A DNA stretch of 64,000 nt from Butyricimonas synergistica DSM 23225 (GTDB taxonomy: Bacteria > Bacteroidota > Bacteroidia > Bacteroidales > Marinifilaceae), in contig NZ_KB903359.1 of the NCBI RefSeq assembly GCF_000379665.1, positions 573,816-637,815 on the forward strand. The letters run 5' to 3'. How positions within the stretch are numbered: position 1 is the stretch's first letter; every line of letters starts with the position of its first letter. Below, one piece after another: positions 25,403 to 35,312 of the stretch. The notes below the pieces were generated by a model. It was given only the letters and a program-made list of their open reading frames with translations. It made no database searches and had not been told where the DNA came from. A program made the translations under genes and the position numbers.

Positions 25403-26827
25403 TTACCTGAATACTTGCAATCTGTTTGCGTCTAATCTCAAGAAGATGAAAATTAATATCGTGAACGACCAAAGGGAAGATCCCCCGTAACTGAAAAAGG
25501 GTAGAGGAATCCCGATCACTGGGGCAAAGCCGATAGTCATGCCGATGTTCACGGCAAGGTGGAAGAATAGGATGGAGGCGACCCCGTACCCGTATATCCT
25601 GGAAAAAGCCGAACGCTGGCGTTCAGCCATATTGATGATACGCAAGATAAAAGCCATGAACAACAATATAACAGCCGAACTCCCGAGGAATCCCCATTCT
25701 TCGCCCACGGTACAGAAAATAAAGTCGGTACTTTGTTCCGGTACGAAATTGAATTTTGTTAGTGTCCCCTCTAAAAAACCTTTCCCGGCAAATCCACCGG
25801 AACCGATAGTTATCTTAGACTGAATCACGTTGTAGCCGACACCCCTAGGGTCGACTTTGATTCCCAATAATTCATTGATACGGTCTTGCTGGTGGGGCTG
25901 CAAATGGTTGAAGGCGTAATCCACCGAAGGGGAAGCTCCCACGCAAAGCCAGGAAACAAAAAGCAAAGTGATCATGTGCTTCATTTTCCGCTTGTATATC
26001 GGGTACAAGACCGCAATACTCGTGATGATATACACGATCAGTAGCATATAATATTCTGAAATAGACAAGTGAAAAGCCCATTTCACCAGTGCGAACACCC
26101 CAAATCCCCCGGCAATAAAGACCATGAGATAAAAGAGTTCCTTGAGGTCATGGCGGTAATAATAGAATGCAATAAGCGTGCCGCCGATAATAATCATCAA
26201 TACCGTAAAAGGAGTGTAGAGCAACGAGATAATGAATATGACCGCCACCACGAAGCAAAGTAACAGGATGGAACCGTACAATCCTTCCCGGAATAACACG
26301 AAGATAAGGCTACTGTACACGAGTGCCGACCCCGTGTCGTTTTGCAAGATAATAAGTCCTGCCGGAACGAGTATGATAATCCCGATCGTGAGCAGGCTAG
26401 AAAAACGCATGACCTTGAAGTTGTGGCGACTCATGATATAGGCAAGAGCCAGGCAGGTCGCGAATTTAGCGAACTCAGCAGGTTGGAATCCGAAATCCCC
26501 GAAGCCGAACCACGAACGCGAGCCTTTCACCTCCTTGCCGAATAGCAGAACGGCTATCAACAAGGCGACCATGAACCCGTAAATGACTAAAGAGAAAGAG
26601 GAATAAAATTTACTGTCCGTGAGCAGAACCAGGAATGCAAGCACGAAAGCCGCCCCAATCCAGATTAGTTGCTTGCCATACTTTTGCGATATATCCAAGA
26701 TACTGCTATGATTTTCATCGTAAACGGCAGCATATATGTTTATCCATCCGATAAGCACCAGCAACACGTATAAAAGGATGGCAACCCAATCCAGATTTGC
26801 CAGTAATTTGTTGGATCTGCTATTCAT
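25403..26827 (-). CDS. rodA: Rod-shape SEDS glycosyltransferase RodA
   Basis: 474 residues with about ten membrane segments; it polymerises lipid II for cell elongation together with PBP2. SEDS signatures are FGFQPAEFAKFATCLALAY near residue 113 (catalytic-loop Glu), QNDTGSALVYSSLIFVLFREG and a late GIPLPFFSYGGSSL. There is an extended loop region between residues about 225 and 310, common in Bacteroidetes RodA. The start is ATG 26827, overlapping mrdA by 8 bp with GAGAAAGG upstream; an in-frame GTG at 26857 is less likely. Confidence 0.94.
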   Translation of the reverse strand: MNSRSNKLLANLDWVAILLYVLLVLIGWINIYAAVYDENHSSILDISQKYGKQLIWIGAAFVLAFLVLLTDSKFYSSFSLVIYGFMVALLIAVLLFGKEVKGSRSWFGFGDFGFQPAEFAKFATCLALAYIMSRHNFKVMRFSSLLTIGIIILVPAGLIILQNDTGSALVYSSLIFVLFREGLYGSILLLCFVVAVIFIISLLYTPFTVLMIIIGGTLIAFYYYRHDLKELFYLMVFIAGGFGVFALVKWAFHLSISEYYMLLIVYIITSIAVLYPIYKRKMKHMITLLFVSWLCVGASPSVDYAFNHLQPHQQDRINELLGIKVDPRGVGYNVIQSKITIGSGGFAGKGFLEGTLTKFNFVPEQSTDFIFCTVGEEWGFLGSSAVILLFMAFILRIINMAERQRSAFSRIYGYGVASILFFHLAVNIGMTIGFAPVIGIPLPFFSYGGSSLWSFTILIFIFLRLDANRLQVFR

Positions 26828-28664
26828 CGCCTTTCTCGTTATTTTTAAGGTTTTCACTCTTGATTAAATTTGCCTCGAACATCTCCTTTTCAAGAGGCTT
26901 CTTCTTGTCGGAAATCTTCCCTTTCAAGTATTTCTCGATCATCAAACCGGCTATGGGCGCCGCGTAACGGGAGCCCCATACACCGTTCTCCACGTACACG
27001 ATTAAGGCTATCTTGGGATTCTCGACTGGGGCGAAGGCAATAAACACGGAGTGGTCATCCCCGTGAGGATTTTGTACCGTCCCGGTCTTTCCCGCCATCG
27101 TGATGGAATCCACTTGTGCCCGGCGTCCGGTTCCTCCCTTGATAACCATTTGCATCCCTTCCACGATCGGTTCGTAATATTTCCGGTCGATAGGAATCTG
27201 GTGTTTCTCGATGCGCCCAGCCAATGAATCATTCAGTGGACGCACGATATGGGGGGTGATATAATATCCCCGGTTTGCCAGTACAGCTGCCAGGTTTGCC
27301 ATTTGAATGGGAGTGATGAGCAATTCTCCTTGCCCGATGGAAAGGGAAATGATGTACGAGGCGTACCATTTTTGCGTCTTGAACACCTTGTCATACTTCT
27401 CTTGCGTGTATATCTCTCCCGAAACCTCATTCGAGAAATCGGGACATATCTTACTTCCAAAACCGAAGGATGTCACGTAATTTCTCCATTCATTGTAAGC
27501 GTTGCGCACGCTGCCGTATTCCGGTAATTCCAAAACTCGTTTAAAAACATTCACGTAATACGGGTTGCAAGAGTTCTCGATAGACGCAACCAAATCCACG
27601 GGCGAACTGTGGTGGTGGCATTTCATGAATCTGCCTCCCACGATATAAGCCCCCCCGTTACACGTCGCCTGCGTATGTGGGGTAATGGCTTTTGTCTGTA
27701 ACCCGATAAGGGCTTGAACCGTCTTGAATATAGATCCCGGGGGATATTGTGCCATGGTCGTTCTATCGAACAAGGGATTCAAAGGGTCATTGAGCAATTT
27801 GGAATAGTTTTTTCCCCGTTCCAGCCCGACCATGAGTTGCGGGTCATATCCCGGACTGGACATTTTTACCAGAATCTCGCCCGTGCTCGGTTCTATTGCC
27901 ACGATACCTCCTTTTTTATTCCGCATCAATTGGTACGCATACTCTTGCAAATCGATATCTAAAGTGGTATGCAGGTTTTCCCCGACGATAGCTTCTTCGT
28001 CGTATTCCCCGTCGGCAAAAGACCCTTGTTTCCTGTTTTTATTGTCAACAAGCACGATCTGCTTGCCTTTAGTTCCTCGCAGGTGTTCCTCGTAAGTGCG
28101 TTCCAGCCCGCTCATTCCGACATAATCCCCGGGAGCGTAATAAGGATTCTTGGTGATTTGTTCCTGCGAAACCTCACTGATATACCCGAAGACATCCGCG
28201 GAGTGATTCACGTTATATTTCCGCAATGTTCTGGTTTGGGTATAAAAACCCGGATAACGGTATAGCTTTTCCTGGAGAATAGCGTATTTGTCTCCGGTGA
28301 TCTGTGAAATCAATATGGAAGGCTTGTAGCGGGCATAACTTCTGCATTTCTGTATGCCTTTTTCCAAGTATTCCTTACTGATGTCCAAGATTGAAATTAA
28401 TTCCAACGTGTCGAACTTTTTCACCTGATCCGGGATAATGAGCAGATCGTAGGCTGCCTGGTTGTCAACCAAAAGTTTGCCGTTACGATCATAAATCAAT
28501 CCGCGTGCCGGATAGAGAGTTTCCGTGCGTTGAGAATTATTGTCCCCCATAATTTTGTAGGTGTCGTCTATCACTTGATAGTAGAACAACCGCAATATAT
28601 ATATGGCACACACCGTTATAATGATCCCTGATATGATCTCTTTCCTGTACCCGAACTTATTCAT
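26820..28664 (-). CDS. mrdA: Penicillin-binding protein 2 (elongasome transpeptidase)
   Basis: 614 residues: one N-terminal membrane anchor (12-30), PBP dimerisation domain, then the transpeptidase with SIFK (Ser311), SCN (365-367) and KTG (525-527). It cross-links peptidoglycan during lateral growth and is the partner of RodA, whose gene overlaps its end by 8 bp. The Cys/His-rich TCNGGAYIVGGRFMKCHHH stretch is typical of class-B PBP2. Confidence 0.95.
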   Translation of the reverse strand: MNKFGYRKEIISGIIITVCAIYILRLFYYQVIDDTYKIMGDNNSQRTETLYPARGLIYDRNGKLLVDNQAAYDLLIIPDQVKKFDTLELISILDISKEYLEKGIQKCRSYARYKPSILISQITGDKYAILQEKLYRYPGFYTQTRTLRKYNVNHSADVFGYISEVSQEQITKNPYYAPGDYVGMSGLERTYEEHLRGTKGKQIVLVDNKNRKQGSFADGEYDEEAIVGENLHTTLDIDLQEYAYQLMRNKKGGIVAIEPSTGEILVKMSSPGYDPQLMVGLERGKNYSKLLNDPLNPLFDRTTMAQYPPGSIFKTVQALIGLQTKAITPHTQATCNGGAYIVGGRFMKCHHHSSPVDLVASIENSCNPYYVNVFKRVLELPEYGSVRNAYNEWRNYVTSFGFGSKICPDFSNEVSGEIYTQEKYDKVFKTQKWYASYIISLSIGQGELLITPIQMANLAAVLANRGYYITPHIVRPLNDSLAGRIEKHQIPIDRKYYEPIVEGMQMVIKGGTGRRAQVDSITMAGKTGTVQNPHGDDHSVFIAFAPVENPKIALIVYVENGVWGSRYAAPIAGLMIEKYLKGKISDKKKPLEKEMFEANLIKSENLKNNEKGDE

Positions 28665-28699
28665 GCCAATATCCTGTTATTCTGTTGAAAAATACGATT

Positions 28700-29206
28700 T
28701 TATTGCTGTACCTTCTTGATTCCTATAAAATAGTAAAGCAAAATGAACAGCATGGAAATAAAGGTACTCAAAATAATCCGTATAATCGTGATGCCTATAT
28801 CATTAAAAGTGAAAGCCTCGGCGAAGACTAGGACTATATTGAAAAACAGGGTGGATAGAAAAGAATATTTTAGAAACCACCTGAAATCTTCTAGTCGCAA
28901 CGTCCCGTGCGCTTCATCCAACTCTTCCCGTGTAGAAGTCAGTAACAGCAGGCGAGGGCGGATGTAAGCCAAGAAAGTAGAGGCAGCCGCGTGAATCCCC
29001 ACCGTGTTGTCCGCCAAGTCCATCAGGAATCCCAAGAGGAAACCGAATAGAAGTAATGGTATACCTTTCACCTTGTATGGCAGAATGAAAATGGCAAGAA
29101 TGTAGATATTGATATAGAAATAAGAGCCAAGGTGGATATTATCCACGATCACGATCTGAAGAATCGATAAAATCAGTAAATGGATCAGATAATTTACATT
29201 ATTCAT
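28700..29206 (-). CDS. mreD: Rod shape-determining protein MreD
   Basis: 168 residues, about five membrane helices, low overall conservation as usual for MreD. Identity rests on hydrophobic pattern, size and position between mreC (8-bp overlap) and mrdA. Motif GFLLGFLMDLADNTVGIHAAASTFLAYIRP fits the family. Confidence 0.9.
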   Translation of the reverse strand: MNNVNYLIHLLILSILQIVIVDNIHLGSYFYINIYILAIFILPYKVKGIPLLLFGFLLGFLMDLADNTVGIHAAASTFLAYIRPRLLLLTSTREELDEAHGTLRLEDFRWFLKYSFLSTLFFNIVLVFAEAFTFNDIGITIIRIILSTFISMLFILLYYFIGIKKVQQ

Positions 29207-30026
29207 GATAGTTTATGGCTTCTAACAGGTTTTGCTCGTTCTTCTTGTCATTATCGATCACGTACACGTGACTCAAGCGTTTAAAGTCAACCGCTAATCT
29301 CACTTTTATTTTCAAAAAATTAGCCGTTTCCTTGTCTACCGATTCCACGTAACCCACGACAATGCCTTCCGGGAAAATCTTGGAAAGCCCGGAGGTCACG
29401 ATCGTATCTCCCTCGGTTACCTCCACGTGATAGGGGACATCGTTCAAGTAAGAATAACGGTAATTATCGCCATCCCATTGCAGGGAACCGTAATAATTGT
29501 TTTTCTTTATCTTGGCTGATACTCTCGAAGCCACGTTGACCAATGGGATAACGATAGAATAGTTTTCGCTTATATCCTGAATTAACCCCACGACCCCGTC
29601 CGGTGAAGCCACGCCCATCTCTTTCTCGATGAAGTTTTTTCGTCCCCGGTCTATCGTGATGTAGTTTTTCATCCGGTTGAAAGTAGCGTTCACCACCTTC
29701 GCCCCGGTGTAATCGTAAACGGGTAGACTATCCTGTACAATCGTGCCCCTGACAACCGTATCCCTTAACACCTCGATCGCTTCCAAACGTTTCTTCAATT
29801 GAATGTTCTCGTTTGCAAGGGTTTCGTTAATCTCCTTTAACCGGAAATAATCTTTCACGTCGGTAGTCATCGACGAGATATTCCCGAATAGAGTAGAGGC
29901 ATTTTGCGAGAAAATTGCTCTCTGATATTCGTTATGGCGAATAATCAGAGAGAAACTTACGATTTCCAGGAGTATAAAAATTATAGTAAAATGGTACTTT
30001 AATATAAGTTTTATAATCTCTTTCAC
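29199..30026 (-). CDS. mreC: Rod shape-determining protein MreC
   Basis: 275 residues: N-terminal membrane anchor (13-30), a short coiled coil (about 60-90, RLKEINETLANENIQLKKRLEA), then the periplasmic beta-barrel domain with DGVVGLIQDISENYSIVIPLVN. It links cytoplasmic MreB to the periplasmic synthases. It is 4 bp downstream of mreB. Confidence 0.94.
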   Translation of the reverse strand: MKEIIKLILKYHFTIIFILLEIVSFSLIIRHNEYQRAIFSQNASTLFGNISSMTTDVKDYFRLKEINETLANENIQLKKRLEAIEVLRDTVVRGTIVQDSLPVYDYTGAKVVNATFNRMKNYITIDRGRKNFIEKEMGVASPDGVVGLIQDISENYSIVIPLVNVASRVSAKIKKNNYYGSLQWDGDNYRYSYLNDVPYHVEVTEGDTIVTSGLSKIFPEGIVVGYVESVDKETANFLKIKVRLAVDFKRLSHVYVIDNDKKNEQNLLEAINYHE

Positions 30027-30030
30027 ATCA

Positions 30031-31053
30031 CTATCTTATAAGGAATGAGAACCTATCTACATTCTTCAGCGCGATACCCGTACCCCGAGCCACGGCACGA
30101 AGCGGATCCTCGGCAATATGGAACGGAATATTCAGCTTGTCGGTCAACCGTTTATCCAACCCGCGGAGCAATGCTCCACCTCCGGCAAGATAAATACCCT
30201 TGTTCACGATGTCGGCATACAATTCCGGCGGCGTTTGTTCCAGTGCGGCAAGAATGGCAATCTCTATCTTGGAAATGGATTTCTCGATACAATGTGCTAT
30301 TTCTTGATAAGAAACGGGAACCTCTACCGGAAGCGAGGTCATCTGGTTGGGTCCCTGCACCACAAAGTCTGCTGGCGGTTCGTCCAGCTCGGAAAGTGCC
30401 GAACCTACATGGATCTTGATTTCCTCGGCAGTACGCTCACCGATCTTGATGTTGTGCTGATGCCTCATGTATTCTTGAATATCGTCCGTCAGATCGTCAC
30501 CGGCAATGCGGATAGATTTGTTCGTCACGATACCGCCCAAGGAGATCACGGCAATCTCGGTAGTACCACCACCTATATCCACGATCATGTTTCCTTCCGG
30601 GGCTTCCACGTCCAAGCCGATACCCAGGGCGGCAGCCATGGGTTCGTAAATCATGTACACGTCACGTCCCCCGGCGTGTTCTGCCGAGTCGCGAACGGCA
30701 CGCAATTCCACCTCAGTACTTCCCGAGGGGATACATACCACGATGCGCAGGGACGGGGAGAAGAACTTACTTTTCCCGTTTGCCATCTTGATCATTCCCC
30801 GGATCATCTGTTCCGCGGCGTTGAAATCCGCGATCACTCCGTCACGTAGAGGACGGATGGTCTTGATATACTCGTGTGTCTTACCCTGCATCTGGCGAGC
30901 TCTTTCGCCGATGGCAATTACTTTTTCAGTCTTTTTGTCGATAGCCACGATGGAAGGCTCGTTTACCACCATCTTATCATTCATGATGATAATGGTATTT
31001 GCCGTTCCCAAGTCTATCGCTATATCTTGTGTTAAAAAAGAAAACAAACCCAT
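30031..31053 (-). CDS. mreB: Actin-like cell shape protein MreB
   Basis: 340 residues. The ATP-binding phosphate-1 motif DLGTANTIIIMND, the phosphate-2 VDIGGGTTEIAVISLGG and the adenosine motif AGGGALLRGLDKRL are all present. It forms filaments on the inner membrane that position the elongation machinery. It is the first mre gene, 8 bp after purH. Confidence 0.97.
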   Translation of the reverse strand: MGLFSFLTQDIAIDLGTANTIIIMNDKMVVNEPSIVAIDKKTEKVIAIGERARQMQGKTHEYIKTIRPLRDGVIADFNAAEQMIRGMIKMANGKSKFFSPSLRIVVCIPSGSTEVELRAVRDSAEHAGGRDVYMIYEPMAAALGIGLDVEAPEGNMIVDIGGGTTEIAVISLGGIVTNKSIRIAGDDLTDDIQEYMRHQHNIKIGERTAEEIKIHVGSALSELDEPPADFVVQGPNQMTSLPVEVPVSYQEIAHCIEKSISKIEIAILAALEQTPPELYADIVNKGIYLAGGGALLRGLDKRLTDKLNIPFHIAEDPLRAVARGTGIALKNVDRFSFLIR

Positions 31054-31061
31054 AGTCTAAA

Positions 31062-32600
31062 TTAATGTTTGAAGTGTCTCATTCCTGTGAAAATCATCGC
31101 AATATTATATTTGTTCGCCGCATCGATCGAATCCTGGTCGTGGATAGACCCGCCGGGTTGAATGATCGCCGTGATACCTGCCTTGTGAGCGGCTTCCACG
31201 CAATCAGCGAACGGGAAGAAGGCATCTGATGCCATCACGCTGCCCGGGATGCGTTCACCTCCCTGACGGATAGCATTCTCTAAAGCCCATATCCGGCTGA
31301 CTTGTCCGGGACCAACTCCTGTCGAGCATTTGTCTTTCGCTATCGCGATAGCGTTTGATTTCGTGTGTTTCACGATTTTCCACGCGAACAACATGTCTTC
31401 TAACTCTTTCTCTGTCGGGCGACGGTTCGTCACGTACTGCAATTCTCCGCCCAGAAGCTGTAAATCCATATCTTGGATTAACAGTCCGCCCAGAACGGTC
31501 TTCGCTTTCGGATACGTGTAATCCCTCTTGGTAATATCGGATAATTGCAATAATCTCAAATTCTTTTTCTTCGCGAATATAGCCCGTGCTTCTTCAGAGA
31601 AGGAGGGTGCTACAATCACTTCCAGGAAGACGGGAGCCATCGCCTCCGCTGTAGCCTTGTCTATTTCCCGGTTCGCGGCAACAATACCGCCATAAATAGA
31701 TACCGGATCAGCCTCGTACGCTTTTTTGAAAGCCTCCACCAGCGTGTCGGCACTCCCGACCCCGCAAGGATTGGCGTGTTTGGCTGCCACGATAGTCGGT
31801 TCGTCAAATTCCTTCAACGTTTCCAACGCCCCGTCGGTATCACCTATATTATTATAAGATAATTCTTTTCCCTGCAATTGGATGGCTCCCGGCAAGGTGC
31901 CTTCCGTTTCCTGCACTTGCGTGTAGAACGTGGCAGATTGATGGGGATTCTCCCCGTAACGAAGATCCTGCTTTTTCTCGTAAGTCAGCGTCAGCGTCTT
32001 CGGAGATTGGATATTCAATCTCTTTGAAAAATAGTTGGCAATTAGAGCATCATAGTGTGAAGTATGAATAAACACTTTTGCTGCTAATAATTCTTTCATC
32101 TCGAGAGAAGTATCTCCATGTGCTTGAAGTTCTTCTATCACCTTGCCATAGTCCTCCGGATCGGTAATTACCGTCACGAAAGGATAGTTCTTAGCGGCAG
32201 CCCGAATCATGGTAGGACCACCGATGTCAATATTTTCAATGATTTCCTCGTGGGAAACCCCTGCTTTTAAAATAGTTTCCTTGAACGGATATAGATTACA
32301 AACGACCATATCGATAGGTTCAATTCCTAACTCGGTCATTTGCTGCTGATGCTTTTCGTTGTCCCTGATGGCTAAAATACCTCCTTCAACATTCGGGTGG
32401 AGAGTTTTTACTCTACCGTCAAAACACTCTGGAAATCGGGTAATATCTGAAATATCTTTCACGTCTATTCCTTCTTCCTTTAGCTTCTTGGATGTGCCTC
32501 CGGTAGAAATAATTTCCCAACCCATAGAATTTAGCGATTTAGCAAAATCAACAATCCCACTTTTGTCAAATACACTGATTAATGCTCTTTTCGTTCTCAT
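31062..32600 (-). CDS. purH: AICAR formyltransferase / IMP cyclohydrolase
   Basis: 512 residues. The N-terminal IMP cyclohydrolase (1-200, [20 protein letters not shown]) and C-terminal AICAR transformylase ([14 protein letters not shown], and the [35 protein letters not shown] block) are both complete. It catalyses the last two steps of IMP synthesis. It heads the same-strand run of shape genes with only 8 bp to mreB. A -7 box TACCTTTG lies at 32646-32653. Confidence 0.97.
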   Translation of the reverse strand: MRTKRALISVFDKSGIVDFAKSLNSMGWEIISTGGTSKKLKEEGIDVKDISDITRFPECFDGRVKTLHPNVEGGILAIRDNEKHQQQMTELGIEPIDMVVCNLYPFKETILKAGVSHEEIIENIDIGGPTMIRAAAKNYPFVTVITDPEDYGKVIEELQAHGDTSLEMKELLAAKVFIHTSHYDALIANYFSKRLNIQSPKTLTLTYEKKQDLRYGENPHQSATFYTQVQETEGTLPGAIQLQGKELSYNNIGDTDGALETLKEFDEPTIVAAKHANPCGVGSADTLVEAFKKAYEADPVSIYGGIVAANREIDKATAEAMAPVFLEVIVAPSFSEEARAIFAKKKNLRLLQLSDITKRDYTYPKAKTVLGGLLIQDMDLQLLGGELQYVTNRRPTEKELEDMLFAWKIVKHTKSNAIAIAKDKCSTGVGPGQVSRIWALENAIRQGGERIPGSVMASDAFFPFADCVEAAHKAGITAIIQPGGSIHDQDSIDAANKYNIAMIFTGMRHFKH

Positions 32601-32645
32601 CCGGATATTCTGTTTTTAAGTATGAACGTAATATTACTTTGCTGA

Positions 32646-32653
32646 CAAAGGTA
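32646..32653 (-). promoter_or_regulatory. -7 box of the purH-mre operon
   Basis: TACCTTTG on the minus strand, 46 bp before the purH start. No clear -33 TTTG upstream. Confidence 0.5.
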
Positions 32654-32715
32654 AAAAAAAGAATAGTATTTTATTAAATAAAAAATGGTTTCGTGCAATA
32701 TTTTTCTGTCGATCG

Positions 32716-32746
32716 TTTCCGGGTGTTCAAAAAATACGTATATTTG
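32716..32746 (+). promoter_or_regulatory. Promoter of the 32800 gene
   Basis: TTTC at 32716-32719, 19 bp, TATATTTG at 32739-32746. The predicted leader is about 45 nt. Confidence 0.6.
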
Positions 32747-32799
32747 ATAAAATTTTAGGTTCCACGAGAGGCTTAAAAAGCCAATTATATACTGATATT

Positions 32800-33285
32800 A
32801 TGAGTGATAACGGTCTTGACTTAATTATTTACATAGCACTGACTCTGGGTGCCAGTGCACTGGGGTTAATTAAATCCGCCAAGGAAAAAAAGGCAAAAGG
32901 CACACACCCAGAAGTACATCAACCGGAAGAGTTCTTCGATGAATCGGAAGACGATACGGTTATTATCACCCAACAACCTGAAATCTTCAAGCCGGAAGAG
33001 ATTTTTCAACCCGTGTGGCATAACGAAGAGCTTTCCGAAAAAATGGAAAAAGAAAAGGAGGAAAGCATCACCGGTTTCGGACGTACTGACGAAGAACGTT
33101 ACGCCATGCTGGAAAAGATGCAACAGGAAAGCCGGAAATCCCGCGTAAAAAGAGCTTCAATTTTACTTGAAGAGGCAGAACAAGAATTGTCTAACAAGCA
33201 ACAAAACAACACAGCCGATAATCATTTTGAATTCGATATTCGCCAGGCGATTATAGCCAGTGAAATTTTAAATCGGAAATATTAA
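32800..33285 (+). CDS. Small membrane-anchored acidic protein of unknown function
   Basis: 161 residues. One membrane helix (about 7-24) is followed by a cytosolic, very charged tail with many Glu and Gln and a predicted helix (residues 100-130, EERYAMLEKMQQESRKSRVKR). The C-terminal FDIRQAIIASEILNRKY looks like a conserved amphipathic tail. It is monocistronic with its own promoter, divergent from purH. Not recognised. Confidence 0.72.
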   Translation: MSDNGLDLIIYIALTLGASALGLIKSAKEKKAKGTHPEVHQPEEFFDESEDDTVIITQQPEIFKPEEIFQPVWHNEELSEKMEKEKEESITGFGRTDEERYAMLEKMQQESRKSRVKRASILLEEAEQELSNKQQNNTADNHFEFDIRQAIIASEILNRKY

Positions 33286-33307
33286 CCTGCAACGGCAAAG
33301 ACGAACT

Positions 33308-34594
33308 TTAGAAATTTATCCCGATACCTGTTGAGAACGTGAAGGAGTATGGCTTGAAATCAATATTGCTATTTTTGCTAAGAGATTGTAGATAATACTT
33401 GAATCCCGGCTCTAGTTTCAGACGGATTGATTTGGATAATGGATACTCGATCCCCAAGCCTACGTTTGTGCTTATATTGAATGTTCGAATATCTTCGGCT
33501 TCTCCCATTAATTCTTTCTTACCGCTGTAATTCACGTAAGTATGATTGCGTACGAGAAAGCTTGCCCCTAAACCACCTAGAATACTAAATCGGATTTTAT
33601 TGTCGTTCAGGTGGAAGCGGAAAGCCAAGGGGATCTCGATTGCATCGAATTGCTGCTCAATACTTCCTTCTTCATCCTGATCACCCTTTAAAGACAAATA
33701 ATTCTCGGAAGTCGAAACGGTTGCTTTTGCTTGATTTTTCACGTTACCAAGTGGGGTATAAGCGTGTGTATTAGTCGTGTAACTGACCATATCTCCACGA
33801 GGCACGAACACTTGTGCATCCGATGTCTTTTGTCCCATTCTAGAATATCCCAACCCGGTTTCAATGGATATACGTTTTGAAGGTTTCACGGCGAAAGTCA
33901 ACCCTCCACCTAAATTGAAGATACCCGTCATCTGGCTGTTATCATATTGGGCGGAACGAGCATTCTCGTTATTAACGTGATAACTTCCCGAAGAATATCC
34001 GGGAGAGATATAACCTCCAACCATAAATATTCTCTCTTCTTTCGTGGGTTTTACTTTAGGCGCATTCTCAACAATTTCATGCCCTCCCAATAAAGCTAAA
34101 TATTTCTTTTGGTTTTCCAACGCATTTCCATTCACGAGCGGGATAAAATCACCGCGAACAGCCGGCATTTTCAATTCTTTCTCGGGCTGCTCTACCCTCA
34201 AGTCATCTAAAGACGACATATTAAGTTGCACGGGAACGAGCATCCTGGTATCCGTTTCGGTGAAGCGAATTTCCCGTTTCCGAGTGATAGCCGGGATTGA
34301 ACGGGGAGTAGAAGTAAATGCTAATATTTGATTTTCATTCTGAGAGTTATCAATTGGATTGAGAGTTGCAACAGGAGCGAGAGGATATATGCCTGTTTGT
34401 TTGTCAGGAATTAAAAAAGTAATACATAATAGTAAAATGATTGCGGCAGCAACCCCACTATATGTATAAATACGCCTCAGGCGTCGTTGCTTCATCACGA
34501 AATGGGAATCAATCCTTTCCCATACCCGTGCCGAAGGCTCGACGGAGACTTGCTCCAAGGCATTCTTAAATAATTTCTCTAAATTCTCACTCAT
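33308..34594 (-). CDS. Membrane-anchored protein with N-terminal anti-sigma-like segment and C-terminal outer-membrane barrel
   Basis: 428 residues. Residues 1-36 are short, charged and cytosolic in character (LEKLFKNALEQVSVEPSARVWERIDSHF), residues 43-63 form one membrane helix, and residues about 190-428 read as a porin-like barrel ending in the aromatic GIGINF. The gene overlaps the ECF sigma factor gene by 8 bp, the usual place of an anti-sigma factor. The N-terminal segment could hold the sigma factor, but the barrel is unusual on such a protein. Topology and role are inferred. Confidence 0.72.
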   Translation of the reverse strand: MSENLEKLFKNALEQVSVEPSARVWERIDSHFVMKQRRLRRIYTYSGVAAAIILLLCITFLIPDKQTGIYPLAPVATLNPIDNSQNENQILAFTSTPRSIPAITRKREIRFTETDTRMLVPVQLNMSSLDDLRVEQPEKELKMPAVRGDFIPLVNGNALENQKKYLALLGGHEIVENAPKVKPTKEERIFMVGGYISPGYSSGSYHVNNENARSAQYDNSQMTGIFNLGGGLTFAVKPSKRISIETGLGYSRMGQKTSDAQVFVPRGDMVSYTTNTHAYTPLGNVKNQAKATVSTSENYLSLKGDQDEEGSIEQQFDAIEIPLAFRFHLNDNKIRFSILGGLGASFLVRNHTYVNYSGKKELMGEAEDIRTFNISTNVGLGIEYPLSKSIRLKLEPGFKYYLQSLSKNSNIDFKPYSFTFSTGIGINF

Positions 34595-35120
34595 CTCTCA
34601 AGTATGCATTTATCTTCTTCTTCAAAATATCTTTTGCCCGTGCCAGATTGGATTTTGACGTACCGTCGGAAATACCCAGCATCGCGGCGATTTCTTTGTG
34701 CTGCATGTTCTCCATGACATACAAGTTAAAAACCAACCGATACTTTTCCGGTAATTGATTGACAAACTCAAACAACACGTTTGGCGGAATGCTCAAATCG
34801 TCACCAACATCGTCTTCGTCCACTACATCAGGAACTTCTTCGACAACCTGCAACGAACGGTTTTTCCGGTATTTCTCCAGTGCGGTATTAATGAATATAC
34901 GTTTCATCCATCCCTCGAAAGATCCTTTCCCCGTGTACTGTCCAATAGACTCCAGAATCTTTATAAAACCATCCTGTAAGTTATCTTCAGCCTCTTCGCG
35001 TGATTTGGAATATTGGATGCATATAGCAAACATTTTAGCAGAGAACATATGATAAAGTTGTTCTCCCGCTTTTCTGTCTCCTTTTTTACATCGTTCGACT
35101 ATTTTGTCCAAATTACACAT
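34587..35120 (-). CDS. ECF-type RNA polymerase sigma factor
   Basis: 177 residues with sigma region 2 (about 20-90, REEAEDNLQDGFIKILESI) and region 4 (about 120-170, LPEKYRLVFNLYVMENMQHKEIAAMLGISDGTSKSNLARAKDIL). An acidic linker (VPDVVDEDDVGDD) joins them. It is coupled to the downstream membrane protein by an 8-bp overlap. TTACGCGAA repeats lie 27-56 bp upstream of its start and may be its regulatory sites. Confidence 0.93.
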   Translation of the reverse strand: MCNLDKIVERCKKGDRKAGEQLYHMFSAKMFAICIQYSKSREEAEDNLQDGFIKILESIGQYTGKGSFEGWMKRIFINTALEKYRKNRSLQVVEEVPDVVDEDDVGDDLSIPPNVLFEFVNQLPEKYRLVFNLYVMENMQHKEIAAMLGISDGTSKSNLARAKDILKKKINAYLRDE

Positions 35121-35146
35121 TGATAACTTATTTCTTAGATGCAGTA

Positions 35147-35176
35147 TTACGCGAATGGTTGCGTTCGTTACGCGAA
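35147..35176. promoter_or_regulatory. Paired TTACGCGAA repeats upstream of the sigma gene
   Basis: Identical 9-mers at 35147-35155 and 35168-35176 are 21 bp apart, two helix turns on one face. They lie upstream of the sigma factor ATG at 35120. Confidence 0.45.
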
Positions 35177-35239
35177 AAAATAAAAAAAAATCATTACTAG
35201 CTAAAAAGCCGTCGTTTTTTTTGCATCCTATTGTTTTTT

Positions 35240-35253
35240 TGCGAATATTCGCA
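35240..35253. promoter_or_regulatory. Perfect 14-bp palindrome upstream of the lipoprotein gene
   Basis: TGCGAATATTCGCA, in the 192-bp divergent gap between the sigma gene and the 35313 lipoprotein gene. A possible operator. Confidence 0.45.
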
Positions 35254-35312
35254 GTGTGATTTCAAAAACCAAATGTGATTACGAATATTTTAAACTATAA
35301 AAAACGGCTAAA

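Noticed and set aside
30118-30849. 243-codon frame opposite mreB
   Set aside because: Antisense shadow of a highly conserved gene; composition is that of a complement frame.
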